Of a stretch of DNA of 64,000 bases, positions 26,781 through 35,718 are shown piece by piece. How positions within the stretch are numbered: the stretch's first letter is position 1; every line of letters begins with the position of its first letter. Source of the DNA: Carnobacterium_B sp040274945 (GTDB lineage Bacteria > Bacillota > Bacilli > Lactobacillales > Carnobacteriaceae); assembly GCF_040274945.1 (NCBI RefSeq), contig NZ_JBEMAR010000002.1, positions 124,001 to 188,000 on the forward strand, read 5' to 3'. The position numbers and the translations under genes were made by a program. The notes below the pieces were generated by a model that was not told where the DNA came from, did no database searches, and saw only the letters and a program-made list of their open reading frames with translations.

Positions 26781-27803
26781 TTACTTATTCATGGCTTCCT
26801 TTTCTGCTAAGTAACACTTTATTAAATGGTCTCGTTGGCTAAGATATTCTGACTTGTTATCATTAGTTGGATGGACACGATTAGACAGAAAAACAAAGGC
26901 TTCTTTTTCTTTGATGTCTAATAGAATAAAGGTTCCTGTAAATCCAGTATGAAACAAATAGTTCTTATTGCCGCTTTTCTTAATATCCCATCCTAAAGAC
27001 CGGTTTAACTTACCAGTTGGTGTCCAATCTGTTAATAATGATAGCACAGTTGTTTCATTAAGAATACGTTTTCCATTAAATTCTCCTTTATTCAACATCA
27101 TGTGACTAAAGGTCAAACAATCTGTCAGTGTCGAAAATAATCCAGCACTTCCACAGTGGTCTCCTAATATATACGCTTTAGGATCGTGGACCTCTCCTCT
27201 TATCAGCCCTCTCTTTTTATCTACTTCTGTTGGAACACATTTTTGTAGATCAATAGGATGATAAGAAGTCGCCTTCAAATTTAACGGCACGCTAACTCGA
27301 TCAGCAAATAGATTAGCCAAAGTGTCTTGCTCAATCTCTTCAATAATAAACCCTAATAAGATAAATCCTGTATCTGTGTAGCGTACTTCTTCTCCAAAGC
27401 TTTTTCCTACTGGCAACTGAAGAATAGCTTGCTTCAATTCATTTGCAGATAAAGAATCACGATTGGGAATATAACCTTCTAGTCCAGATGTATGAGTTAA
27501 CAAATGTCTAATCGTTACCTCTTGGGCTGAAAAAGTTGTCAAATATTGGCTGACTTTATCATCAATGGCTAATTTCCCCTCTTGCCACAATTGCAAGATC
27601 ATCGTTGTCGTTAAAACTACTTTTGTTAAAGAGGCAATATCGTAAATAGAATTTTCTCTAAGGGGTTCTTTTTTCGGAACAGTGGCAGATAAGCCTTCAT
27701 AATATTCCAGTTGTTTACCGTCTTTAATAAAGCCAAAACTTGCTCCCGGAAGTAGTCCATCTTCAATTAATTGTTGAATAAATGCGTTTGTTTTTGGATA
27801 CAT
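26781..27803 (-). CDS. Serine hydrolase, beta-lactamase/class C family
   Basis: 340 residues of the penicillin-binding-protein/beta-lactamase fold. The nucleophile motif is S58-L-T-K61 (YDIASLTKVVLTT), a second motif RYTDTGFILLG has Tyr-Thr-Asp in place of Tyr-x-Asn, and the third reads HTGFTGT (in place of KTG). There is no signal peptide, so it acts in the cytoplasm, like esterases and D-aminopeptidase-like members. Substrate unknown; a true beta-lactamase is unlikely without export. It lies just upstream of manA. Confidence 0.8.
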   Translation of the reverse strand: MYPKTNAFIQQLIEDGLLPGASFGFIKDGKQLEYYEGLSATVPKKEPLRENSIYDIASLTKVVLTTTMILQLWQEGKLAIDDKVSQYLTTFSAQEVTIRHLLTHTSGLEGYIPNRDSLSANELKQAILQLPVGKSFGEEVRYTDTGFILLGFIIEEIEQDTLANLFADRVSVPLNLKATSYHPIDLQKCVPTEVDKKRGLIRGEVHDPKAYILGDHCGSAGLFSTLTDCLTFSHMMLNKGEFNGKRILNETTVLSLLTDWTPTGKLNRSLGWDIKKSGNKNYLFHTGFTGTFILLDIKEKEAFVFLSNRVHPTNDNKSEYLSQRDHLIKCYLAEKEAMNK

Positions 27804-27917
27804 TTTATTATCCTTTCTAGATCATTTTATACTTCTATTTCCTATTTCATCATTATAATGGAAGTTGCTGCTTTCTTCTATACTGACTTCTAATCGTTAT
27901 TTTCATTACAACAAAAA

Positions 27918-27943
27918 AAAACCGGCAAGAAGTTTGCCGGTTT
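27918..27943 (-). terminator. Terminator of the VOC dioxygenase gene
   Basis: Leftward AAACCGGCAA and TTGCCGGTTT with loop ACTTC, followed by eight T. Textbook intrinsic terminator. Confidence 0.93.
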
Positions 27944-27949
27944 GATGAC

Positions 27950-28807
27950 TTATTCGTTAGTTGTTGTTAGTTTCATCGTTATTCCGTTAGTATCTTCCAA
28001 TGAAAGTGTTTGTGTTGCTTCATCTACTTGATAAACATATTCTTTTGTATCAAGGTTGTTTTTTATTTGTGTGAACTCGTCATCCGTAACAATAATGGTA
28101 AAGTAATCTAATCCTCTTAAACCTTTTTGAGCGGCTGGAATATTTTTACCGGCCCATACATTGGCTCCAATTTGGTGATGATACTCACCGGCCGCGAAGA
28201 ATTTTGCTTGAGGTCCAAATTTAAATTTCAAATCAAACCCTAAAACGTCTTGATAAAATCTTTCAGTTTCTTCCAACTCAGCTACAAATAAATGAACATG
28301 TCCCATATACGTTCCCTTAGGCATTCCTTGGAATTCTTGTTTTGCTTCTCCTATTACACCTTCTGCATCCATCGGTTCTGTTACACCAGCTATTTGGCCA
28401 TCTTCTCTAATATCCCACATTGATTTTGGTTTATCCGTATAAATTTCAATACCATTGCCTTCTGGATCGTCTAAATAAAGAGCTTCACTATAACCATGGT
28501 CGCTTGCTCCGGTTAACGGGTATTTAGATACTAAAAGGTGGTACAAAATTTCTCCTAAATCTTTACGTGATGGCAGTAAAAATGCCAGATGGTACAATCC
28601 AGTTGCATTTGGCTTTTCACCAGTTGGTGCAACAGGTTGTAATTCCAATAGAACTTGTTCATCACCAAAAGCACCTAGTTTAAGGCTTTGTTCCGTTTCA
28701 TTTTTTATATCTAAACCAATTATAGAAGTATAAAAATTTTTCATATTCTCCATATTTTCAACGTTTAATACCACTTTTCCAATAATCGTTTTCTCTGATA
28801 GCATCAT
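27950..28807 (-). CDS. VOC-family ring-cleavage dioxygenase-like protein (CatE type)
   Basis: 285 residues with two tandem vicinal-oxygen-chelate modules: GKVVLNVENMENMKNFYTSIIGL (about 8-30) and GHVHLFVAELEETERFYQDVLGF (about 168-190). Candidate metal ligands are His in GHVHLF, His in HHQIGANVW and Glu in the N-terminal module's GNGIEIY. The layout resembles B. subtilis CatE (catechol 2,3-dioxygenase) and YfiE/YwbC relatives. Thiol- and quinone-stress genes of this type are common in Firmicutes. Start could also be ATG 28804; 28807 fits GAGG spacing (9 bases) better. Single-gene transcript. Confidence 0.82.
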   Translation of the reverse strand: MMLSEKTIIGKVVLNVENMENMKNFYTSIIGLDIKNETEQSLKLGAFGDEQVLLELQPVAPTGEKPNATGLYHLAFLLPSRKDLGEILYHLLVSKYPLTGASDHGYSEALYLDDPEGNGIEIYTDKPKSMWDIREDGQIAGVTEPMDAEGVIGEAKQEFQGMPKGTYMGHVHLFVAELEETERFYQDVLGFDLKFKFGPQAKFFAAGEYHHQIGANVWAGKNIPAAQKGLRGLDYFTIIVTDDEFTQIKNNLDTKEYVYQVDEATQTLSLEDTNGITMKLTTTNE

Positions 28808-29040
28808 TTATTTATTCCTCTTTTCTTTTTAATAGTTTCATTTAATTACTCGTTATTTACTTACTTTTAATAAGTATACTAGGAATGACTTTTAGTTACA
28901 AGTCTTTTCCACAAACTTATTTTTAATTAAACGTATTACATCTCTTTTTAACCTGACAATTATCCGTTAAAAAGAAGATTTTCACTTAATTTCTATTTTT
29001 TCGTCACACTTTTTTCATAATTGCGTACTATACTATGTAT

Positions 29041-29150
29041 ATACCAAAACAACAAACCAACTTTTTCATATTTTCTTTTTTACTCCTCCAAAGTAAAAAG
29101 AAACCTTACCCTTTCCACTTTAGCGTTCCCCGCTAAAGTGGTTTTTTTTG
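29041..29150 (+). ncRNA. Candidate small RNA with C-rich loops
   Basis: About 105 nt, no reading frame. Hairpin 1 (29076-29100) pairs TTTTTACT with AGTAAAAA and shows loop CCTCCAA, complementary to a Shine-Dalgarno sequence. Hairpin 2 (29115-29141) is a perfect 11-bp stem CCACTTTAGCG, loop TTCCC, followed by eight T: a rightward intrinsic terminator with no rightward gene before it. A -10 TATACT is at 29029-29034; the -35 is poor. Exposed UCC-rich loops are a known feature of several Firmicute regulatory RNAs (S. aureus Rsa, Listeria LhrC). Identity is inferred. Confidence 0.5.
29115..29149 (+). terminator. Orphan rightward terminator
   Basis: CCACTTTAGCG/CGCTAAAGTGG stem with eight following T (29142-29149). 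No rightward coding gene lies within 3.8 kb upstream, so it must end a non-coding transcript or be a relic. Confidence 0.9.
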
Positions 29151-29156
29151 TACCAT

Positions 29157-29186
29157 AAAAAGCTGAGACGAAATCGTCCCAGCTTT
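29157..29186 (-). terminator. Terminator of the metallo-hydrolase gene
   Basis: Leftward AAAGCTGGGACGA with CGTCTCAGCTTTTT (one G-U pair) and a T-run. Confidence 0.85.
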
Positions 29187-29192
29187 CAAAAA

Positions 29193-29816
29193 TTAATCTT
29201 CTTTAAAAAAAGGATTCGTTCTTTTTTCATAGCCGATGGTGGTTTCTTCACCATGGCCTGGGTAAACACGCAAGTCATCTGTTAGGCTAAATAACTGTTC
29301 TTTAATACCTTTTAATAAGGCTTCGGAATCACTCCCAGTCAAATCTGTTCTGCCAATACTCCCTTTGAATAATGCATCACCAGATACCACAAAGTCAGCG
29401 AAAATAAAACTGACACCACCCGGTGAATGTCCAGGAGTAGGTACTACTTTAAACTGAAATCCATCGATATCATACGTCTTAAATAATTCAAATTCAGTTT
29501 CAGCAGGTTCTGCTGTAATTGGATGTCCTGAGTGAATAGAAAGATTTAATATCGGATTGCCAAGCCATGCCTGTTCCAAATCACTGACATAAACAGGAAT
29601 AGAATAGGTTTTTCTGACTTCTTCCAACGCACCAATATGATCATAATGCGTATGTGTCAATAAAATAGCAACTGGTGCTACTTTTAATTCATCTAAAATA
29701 TTTTTTATCTTTACAAATTCATCCCCAGGATCAACGATCAACGCTTTTCCTTCTTGATAGATGACATAACAATTTTCTCCAATCATTCCAGTAACAACTT
29801 TTTTAATCTGTGTCAT
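29193..29816 (-). CDS. MBL-fold metallo-hydrolase, glyoxalase II-like
   Basis: 207 residues. The metal-binding motif is LTHTHYDHIGALE (H-x-H-x-D-H), with further ligands in VPTPGHSPGGVSF, SGDALF and VYPGHGEET. This is the complete set for a dinuclear metal site, in the YcbL/YqgX group of small hydroxyacylglutathione-hydrolase-like enzymes. Firmicutes of this group usually lack glutathione, so the natural thioester may be another thiol conjugate; this is inference. Ribosome site AAGGAG is 8 bases from the ATG. Ends with its own terminator. Confidence 0.85.
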   Translation of the reverse strand: MTQIKKVVTGMIGENCYVIYQEGKALIVDPGDEFVKIKNILDELKVAPVAILLTHTHYDHIGALEEVRKTYSIPVYVSDLEQAWLGNPILNLSIHSGHPITAEPAETEFELFKTYDIDGFQFKVVPTPGHSPGGVSFIFADFVVSGDALFKGSIGRTDLTGSDSEALLKGIKEQLFSLTDDLRVYPGHGEETTIGYEKRTNPFFKED

Positions 29817-29924
29817 TGCTTAAACTCCTTTTCTTCCTAACGTATAGTGTTAGTTTAGCAGAATCTCTTAAAAATAAAAGTATTGTACGTTGATTCCAAC
29901 GGTTCTTCATAGATAAAAAGAACC

Positions 29925-31784
29925 TCAACTTACTTCTTTCTGAACAAACTGACTATTATATAAATCAGCATAGAATCCATTTTGTGCCATCAATTCGTCA
30001 TGTGTACCGGTCTCAATAACATCTCCATGATCCATTACAATAATATTGTCAGCATCACGAATAGTGGACAGACGGTGAGCAACTACGAAACTGGTTCTGC
30101 CCTTCAACAATTTTCTCATTGCTTTTTGAATCAATACTTCTGTTCTCGTATCTACACTTGAAGTGGCTTCATCTAGAATCAATATGTCTGGGTCAGCCAA
30201 GAAAGCACGTGCAATCGTAATCAACTGTCTTTGGCCTGAAGAGATGTTGCTCGCTTCTTCATTAAGAATCGTCTCGTATCCATGTGGCAGTTTGCGTACA
30301 AAGTCATCCACGTGAGCTGCTATAGCTGAATTGTAAACACGTTCATCATCTTGGCCATATTCAGCACTCCCGTAACGAATATTATCAAGAATCGTTCCAT
30401 TAAATAACCATGTGTCTTGTAGAACCATAGCAAAATGAGAACGAACGTCTTCTCTTGAATAGTCTCGGATATCGACTCCATCAATTTTGATACTGCCGCT
30501 ACTTACATCATAAAATCGTTCTAAAAGATTGATCAATGTAGATTTACCGGCACCAGTAGGCCCTACAATCGCGACCATTTGCCCTTCTGTAACGTTTAAA
30601 TTAAAATCTTTCATTAGTAAAGGTGCATCTTCTCCACCGTAACCAAATTGGACATGATCAAATTGAACTTTATAAGGCGAATTTACAATAGGTTCAATTG
30701 CAGATGGTTCATCAGTCATTTCTGGTTCATCCAACACTTCAAAAACACGTTCAGCTGAAGCAATCGTTGCTTGAATCATATTAATCAAATTAGCCATTTC
30801 TCGAATTGGCTGATTGAATTGATTGGAATATTGCAACATGGCTTGTACATTTCCTAACGTCACTGTACCATTAGCAACAAAAATTCCACCTACAACTGCA
30901 ACAACTAGATACCCTAAGTTACGGATAAAAGCCATTAAGGGCATGATGAGACCAGACAAAAACTGAGCTTTTCGTGAAGCTTGATAAAGTTGATCATTTT
31001 TTTCTTCAAAAGTTAAAATTTCTGTTTCTTCGTGATTATAAGTTTTTACTACAATATGCCCAGCATACGTTTCTTCAACTTGATTATTTAAAATACCTAA
31101 ACGTTTTTGTTGAGCTGCAAATGATTTTTGTGAGCGTGGAGCAATCAATACAATGACTACCGCGCTTATCGGAACAGTAATCATGGTGACTAATGTCAAG
31201 GTACTGTTAATGGTCAGCATCATGTATAAGACAGCAAAAAATGTCACCACACTATTTACAAATTGAGTCAGTGTTTGCTGTAAAGTATTGGCAATTTGAT
31301 CCATATCATTTACTGCACGAGACATAATATCTCCGTTTGAATGCGTATCGTAGTAATTCATAGGAACCCGATTCATCTTATCTTTTAAATCTTTTCGTAA
31401 GTCATATACGGTTCGTTGCGCTACACGAGTCATCGTAAATTGCTGGAAGTATCTGAAAATGGCAGATAGAACATAAAAAACAGCAACCGTTGCTAATATA
31501 CCCGCAATCAAGTCAAAATCGATTGGCAAGACATCAACAGGTTGTCCAGCTTGCTGTAATTTCGTGCCTTCTACTACACCTTTAAAGATTTCTGTAGTTG
31601 CTTCTCCTAGAATTTTTGGCGTCTGCGTCTGTAATACGATTGCTATAATCGCTAAAATAAATACAGTAATGATAGCAATTAACCGAGTAGACATGTATCC
31701 TAACAATCTTTTCAATGTTCCCCAAAAGTTTTTCGGCTTAATTTTGCGAAGAGGTTCAGTAGAAACAGTACTATTCTTACTCAT
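29925..31784 (-). CDS. ABC exporter half-transporter, catalytic NBD partner
   Basis: 619 residues: a six-helix ABC transporter type 1 membrane domain (about 30-340) and a complete nucleotide-binding domain. Walker A GPTGAGKST, signature ISSGQRQLITIARA, Walker B ILILDEATSSVD with the catalytic glutamate, and switch VAHRLSTIRDAD. It pairs with the gene before it, whose stop overlaps this start by one base (TAATG). Heterodimers of this kind (BmrCD, LmrCD, EfrCD) export drugs and lipophilic compounds. This partner supplies the canonical Glu, while the other carries Asp there. The signature reads SSGQ rather than SGGQ. Confidence 0.9.
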   Translation of the reverse strand: MSKNSTVSTEPLRKIKPKNFWGTLKRLLGYMSTRLIAIITVFILAIIAIVLQTQTPKILGEATTEIFKGVVEGTKLQQAGQPVDVLPIDFDLIAGILATVAVFYVLSAIFRYFQQFTMTRVAQRTVYDLRKDLKDKMNRVPMNYYDTHSNGDIMSRAVNDMDQIANTLQQTLTQFVNSVVTFFAVLYMMLTINSTLTLVTMITVPISAVVIVLIAPRSQKSFAAQQKRLGILNNQVEETYAGHIVVKTYNHEETEILTFEEKNDQLYQASRKAQFLSGLIMPLMAFIRNLGYLVVAVVGGIFVANGTVTLGNVQAMLQYSNQFNQPIREMANLINMIQATIASAERVFEVLDEPEMTDEPSAIEPIVNSPYKVQFDHVQFGYGGEDAPLLMKDFNLNVTEGQMVAIVGPTGAGKSTLINLLERFYDVSSGSIKIDGVDIRDYSREDVRSHFAMVLQDTWLFNGTILDNIRYGSAEYGQDDERVYNSAIAAHVDDFVRKLPHGYETILNEEASNISSGQRQLITIARAFLADPDILILDEATSSVDTRTEVLIQKAMRKLLKGRTSFVVAHRLSTIRDADNIIVMDHGDVIETGTHDELMAQNGFYADLYNSQFVQKEVS

Positions 31785-33505
31785 TACATCTCCTCCTCTT
31801 TCATTTGCGACCTCATGATCTCTTGGTAGGTTTCATTTGTATGTTTCAATTCTTCATGTGTTCCTTTACCAACCATTTTTCCCGCTTCTAAAACAATGAT
31901 AGTGTCTGCTTCTATCACGGAACTAATGCGTTGAGCAATGATGACCACCACTGAATTTCTCGTTTCAGGAATCAAGGCTTTTCTTAAAGCAACATCGGTT
32001 TTGAAATCAAGTGCAGAGAAAGAATCATCAAAAATTAAAATATCGGCCTTTGTTACTAAGGCTCTAGCAATGTTTAATCGTTGCTTTTGTCCACCAGAGA
32101 AGTTCCCTCCACCCTGTTCCACTACCGCCTCTAACCTCTTCGGCAATGCCGAAACAAAATCATCTGCTTGAGCAATTTTTAATGCATGCCAGATTTCTTC
32201 ATCGGTTGCAGTTGGTTTTCCATACTTTAGATTTTCGCGAATCGTGCCTGTAAATAATAATGCTTTTTGAGGGGCATAACCTGTAAAACTGCGCAGATCT
32301 GTTTGTTTCATCTCACGGATGTCTACACCGTTGATCTTGATACTTCCTGATTCAACATCGTAAAAGCGAGTAATTAAATTTGCAATAGTCGATTTTCCAG
32401 AACCCGTTCCTCCAATAATTGCGATCACTTCACCTTTTTTTCCTTCAAAATCAATGCCTTCCAGTGCTAATTTTTCTGCTCCTGAATACCGGTACGAAAC
32501 GTTATCAAAGGATAACGAACCGACATTTTCTTTTTGGATCTTGAGTGGTTTCTCCGGATCTTTTATGATAGTTTCCATAGCTAAAACTTCATTGATACGT
32601 GCTGCGGAAACTTGACCACGAGGAATAAATACAAATACCATTGCTAACATCATGACACTCATTAAGATTTGCATAGCATAGGTCATGAAGGTAACTAAAT
32701 TTCCAACTTCCATACCTCCAACACTAATATACTGTCCACCAAACCAAATGATCGATATATTGGTGGCGCTGATAATCAGTGTCATAATTGGCAGCATAAA
32801 GCTCAGAATCGTTTGGGCTTTGATAGAAGTATCTGCATAGTCTTTATTGGCTTCATCAAAGCGTCTTGTTTCAGAATCATTTCGATTAAATGCACGAATC
32901 ACACGAATACCCGTTAGTCCTTCACGAAAAACCAAATTAAGGCGATCCGTTTTCTTTTGCAGTGATTTGAAATAGGGAACAGCAAAATACATAATGATTC
33001 CAATAAAAATAGCCAATACTGGAATCACATAAATAAAAATTTCTGCTAGTTTCGGCTCGCGATTGTAAGCTAGTATTCCTGCTCCAATTAGCATGATTGG
33101 AGACATAATCATCATTCTTAACATCATCATAGTGACTAATTGAATTTGCTCAACATCATTCGTTGTTCTGGTAAGCAAAGAAGACGTCCCTAGCTTATCT
33201 ATTTCATCATTTGAAAAATAAGTAACTTTTCGGTAAATCTCACTACGTAATTTTTTGCCTAATTGTTGCGATTGCTGTGCAGCAAAATAAACATTTGCAA
33301 TTGCTGCTAAGATACTAAGGAAAGAAAAGCCCAGCATCTTTACTCCTACAGAAATAATGTAGTCTACATTTCCTGTGGCTACTCCATTATCAATAATATC
33401 TGCTGTTAAGGTTGGAAGATACAAATCACCAATAACTTGAATGATCATGAAGATGACAGCACCCAAAACAGCCCAATAATTTAGTTTCCTTATTAATTTG
33501 AGCAT
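31784..33505 (-). CDS. ABC exporter half-transporter, degenerate-site partner
   Basis: About 573 residues: six membrane helices (about 1-310), then an NBD with Walker A GGTGSGKST, signature NFSGGQKQRLNIARA and Walker B ILIFDDSFSALD. The residue after the Walker B aspartate is Asp instead of the catalytic Glu, and the switch region reads IAQRISSV, with Gln in place of His. That is the pattern of the degenerate partner in heterodimeric exporters such as BmrC, TM287 and LmrC. Start ATG 33505 has AAAGGAGG 7 bases upstream; a longer frame to 33526 does not. It overlaps the second half-transporter by one base and precedes it in the operon. Confidence 0.9.
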   Translation of the reverse strand: MLKLIRKLNYWAVLGAVIFMIIQVIGDLYLPTLTADIIDNGVATGNVDYIISVGVKMLGFSFLSILAAIANVYFAAQQSQQLGKKLRSEIYRKVTYFSNDEIDKLGTSSLLTRTTNDVEQIQLVTMMMLRMMIMSPIMLIGAGILAYNREPKLAEIFIYVIPVLAIFIGIIMYFAVPYFKSLQKKTDRLNLVFREGLTGIRVIRAFNRNDSETRRFDEANKDYADTSIKAQTILSFMLPIMTLIISATNISIIWFGGQYISVGGMEVGNLVTFMTYAMQILMSVMMLAMVFVFIPRGQVSAARINEVLAMETIIKDPEKPLKIQKENVGSLSFDNVSYRYSGAEKLALEGIDFEGKKGEVIAIIGGTGSGKSTIANLITRFYDVESGSIKINGVDIREMKQTDLRSFTGYAPQKALLFTGTIRENLKYGKPTATDEEIWHALKIAQADDFVSALPKRLEAVVEQGGGNFSGGQKQRLNIARALVTKADILIFDDSFSALDFKTDVALRKALIPETRNSVVVIIAQRISSVIEADTIIVLEAGKMVGKGTHEELKHTNETYQEIMRSQMKEEEM

Positions 33506-33760
33506 TTGTTGTCCTCCTTTTGTCATTACTTTTATACTGGATTCAATTTAATAGGCCTTATTTTATAAAATGGTTCTTTTGTAACCGTTTATCAATTATA
33601 TGTGACCACCTATTTTTTTTCAAATTTCTGATACCTTTATTACTAACACAAGTTATATTAACTAGTTTTGTTTCTTGCTGTTTAAGAGTAACTTTAGTAA
33701 AATTGCTACAGAGGCCATTAAGAAAAGGCTCTCAAAAAAATCGAAAGAAGGATTTTATTT

Positions 33761-34384
33761 ATGACAAAATTATTAGTGGTTCGTGCTCACCCATTAGACG
33801 AAGAAACCTCTCGTTCAATGCAAGTTACAAATGCTTTCGTAAAATCATATATTGAAAGCCACTCAGAAGACACTATTGAAGATATTAATTTATATGATCT
33901 AGCTGTTCCAGACATCGACCGTGACTTATTACAAGCTTGGTCAGAACTTGGCAGCGGCATAGCATTTGATGAATTATCTGAAGTTAAACAACAAAAAATC
34001 ACCTTGTTTAATGGTTATACGGATGGCTTTTTGAACGCTGACAAAGTTGTTATCGCAAATCCTTTATGGAATTTAAATGTACCTGCTCGTTTAAAGGCTT
34101 GGGTGGATACAATCACTGTTGGTGGAAAAACGTTTAAATACAATGAAAAAGGCGAAGCCGTAGGGCTAGCTGGCGATAAAAAAGTCTTACATATTCAAGC
34201 AAATGGCGGCGTTTATGGCGGAAAAGATCCAGCCAACCAATATTTGAAAACGATTCTGAATTATATCGGCATTACTGATTTCCAAGAATTATTTGTTGAA
34301 GGTATGGATTATGCTCCTGATAAAGCAGCAGATATTGTAGCTGAAGGAATTGAAAAGGCAACTGCATTAGGTAAAACATTTTAG
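33761..34384 (+). CDS. azoR: FMN-dependent NADH-azoreductase
   Basis: 207 residues of the flavodoxin-like AzoR/AcpD family, which reduces quinones and azo dyes in two-electron steps. N-terminus TKLLVVRAHPLDEETSRSMQV, FMN contacts NPLWNLNVPARLKAWVDTI and the loop HIQANGGVYGG. The family role is protection from electrophilic quinones; in B. subtilis the orthologues belong to the MhqR/YodB regulons. No regulator gene of that type is visible nearby. Single gene with a strong terminator. It is divergent from the ABC exporter, with 255 bp between, room for a shared control region. Confidence 0.93.
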   Translation: MTKLLVVRAHPLDEETSRSMQVTNAFVKSYIESHSEDTIEDINLYDLAVPDIDRDLLQAWSELGSGIAFDELSEVKQQKITLFNGYTDGFLNADKVVIANPLWNLNVPARLKAWVDTITVGGKTFKYNEKGEAVGLAGDKKVLHIQANGGVYGGKDPANQYLKTILNYIGITDFQELFVEGMDYAPDKAADIVAEGIEKATALGKTF

Positions 34385-34400
34385 TTAGTTGGATTAATCT

Positions 34401-34449
34401 AAAAATAGACTGGAAATCAGCTGTAGCAGCTTATTTCCAGTCTATTTTT
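34401..34449. terminator. Bidirectional terminator between azoR and the AI-2E-type gene
   Basis: AAAAATAGACTGGAAAT and ATTTCCAGTCTATTTTT pair around a loop containing a small CAGCTG-type dyad. T-runs on both strands. Confidence 0.9.
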
Positions 34450-34470
34450 ACTTATATATATTTATTAAAA

Positions 34471-35679
34471 CTAGTCTTTTTTTGATTTTTTCTTTACTGC
34501 TACAACTGGTAGTGGGGCCGGATTTTCATCATTGTCATATAAACCAGTGTAGTCTTTATACCATCTAAAGAAATGAACAACGATAACTTTTAAAACGGCA
34601 TATCCAGGAATACCTAGAATTACACCAGGAACACCAAAAATTTTCCCAGCGGATAATAAGACGATGATAATCGTAAGGGGATGAACTTCTAAGTTATTCC
34701 CTAAAATTTGCGGTTGGATCACTCTTCCTTCAATTGTCTGTTCAATAGCAAATACGATCAATACCTTAATCAACATACTTGGTGAGTCTACCAAAGCAAT
34801 CACAATAGCTGGAACAGTCGCTAAAAATGAACCTAGATAAGGAATCAAATTTAAGAATCCAGCCAGTACGCCTAAGGTTATAGCATACTCCAATCCAATA
34901 ACAGCAAATCCTATCCAAAACATTAAACCAACAAAAAATGCTACCATTAATTGGCCACGTATATACTGACTAATTTGCATATTGATTTCGGATAACAATT
35001 GATACGTACTAACTCTCATTTTTGAAGGAATGATTTTCATCACGTGATAAGGAAGATTTTTTCCATCTTTCAGTAAGTAAAACAAGATAAAAGGCATTGT
35101 GATAATTGCAATGACGATATTTGTCACTGCACCTACTACGCTTCCAATACTGGCAAAAGTTGAATTTACAACCCCATCTGCTTGTTCAGAGACATTGGAC
35201 ATTATATTTGTATTGAAATCAGATAATCTTGTTTGAAATTCAGACAACACATCACTTCTTAACCAACTATCTATTTGAGAAACAATATTATCCCAATAAA
35301 CTGGCCAATTTCCAATAATACTAATAGTCTGTTCCTGAATGATTGGAATCAACGTTGTAATTCCCCAAACAATTAAAGCTCCTATAACAATAAATATCCA
35401 AGTTATACCTAACAAACGAGGAATTTTTTTTCGTTCCATCCAATCTACCAAAGGGTTAACTAAGTAATATAATACTCCTGCTAAAATAACCGGTAACCCA
35501 ATAATACTCAAAAAATCTCTAATTGGTGAAAACACATACTCAACTTTTGGAAACACTAATAGATTTAAAAAAACCAAAAGGGAAATCAATAAAATTGAAA
35601 CGACTTTATTATTTAAAAACCATCTCCAAAACCACGTTGCTTTCTCACTGGTTTTGCTTTTTATTTTTTCTTCGCCCAT
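34471..35679 (-). CDS. AI-2E (PerM/TqsA) family membrane transporter
   Basis: 402 residues with about eight membrane helices: a pair at about 27-45 and 60-85, another at about 95-115, then a long middle segment (about 120-175), then helices from about 175 to 375. Family marks are VGLMFWIGFAVIGLEYAI, LAGFLNLIPYLGSFLATVPA, EQTIEGRVIQPQILGNNLEVHPL and GVPGVILGIPGYAVLKV. Members export AI-2 or act in sodium and pH homeostasis; the substrate here is unknown. The C-terminus is a positively charged tail (VAVKKKSKKD). It may share a transcript with the EIIA-like gene 40 bp upstream. Confidence 0.88.
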   Translation of the reverse strand: MGEEKIKSKTSEKATWFWRWFLNNKVVSILLISLLVFLNLLVFPKVEYVFSPIRDFLSIIGLPVILAGVLYYLVNPLVDWMERKKIPRLLGITWIFIVIGALIVWGITTLIPIIQEQTISIIGNWPVYWDNIVSQIDSWLRSDVLSEFQTRLSDFNTNIMSNVSEQADGVVNSTFASIGSVVGAVTNIVIAIITMPFILFYLLKDGKNLPYHVMKIIPSKMRVSTYQLLSEINMQISQYIRGQLMVAFFVGLMFWIGFAVIGLEYAITLGVLAGFLNLIPYLGSFLATVPAIVIALVDSPSMLIKVLIVFAIEQTIEGRVIQPQILGNNLEVHPLTIIIVLLSAGKIFGVPGVILGIPGYAVLKVIVVHFFRWYKDYTGLYDNDENPAPLPVVAVKKKSKKD

Positions 35680-35718
35680 ATCTTCACCTCTCTCATCCGT
35701 CCCTATACACTTATAAAA

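Larger units (their letters stand above)
28808..29192. other. Intergenic region, 385 bp, holding a candidate small RNA
   Basis: Left part carries the promoter region of the VOC dioxygenase gene. The right part (29029-29150) holds a rightward promoter-like -10 and an orphan rightward terminator, described separately, then the leftward terminator of the metallo-hydrolase gene at 29157-29186. No reading frame is supported. Confidence 0.5.
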
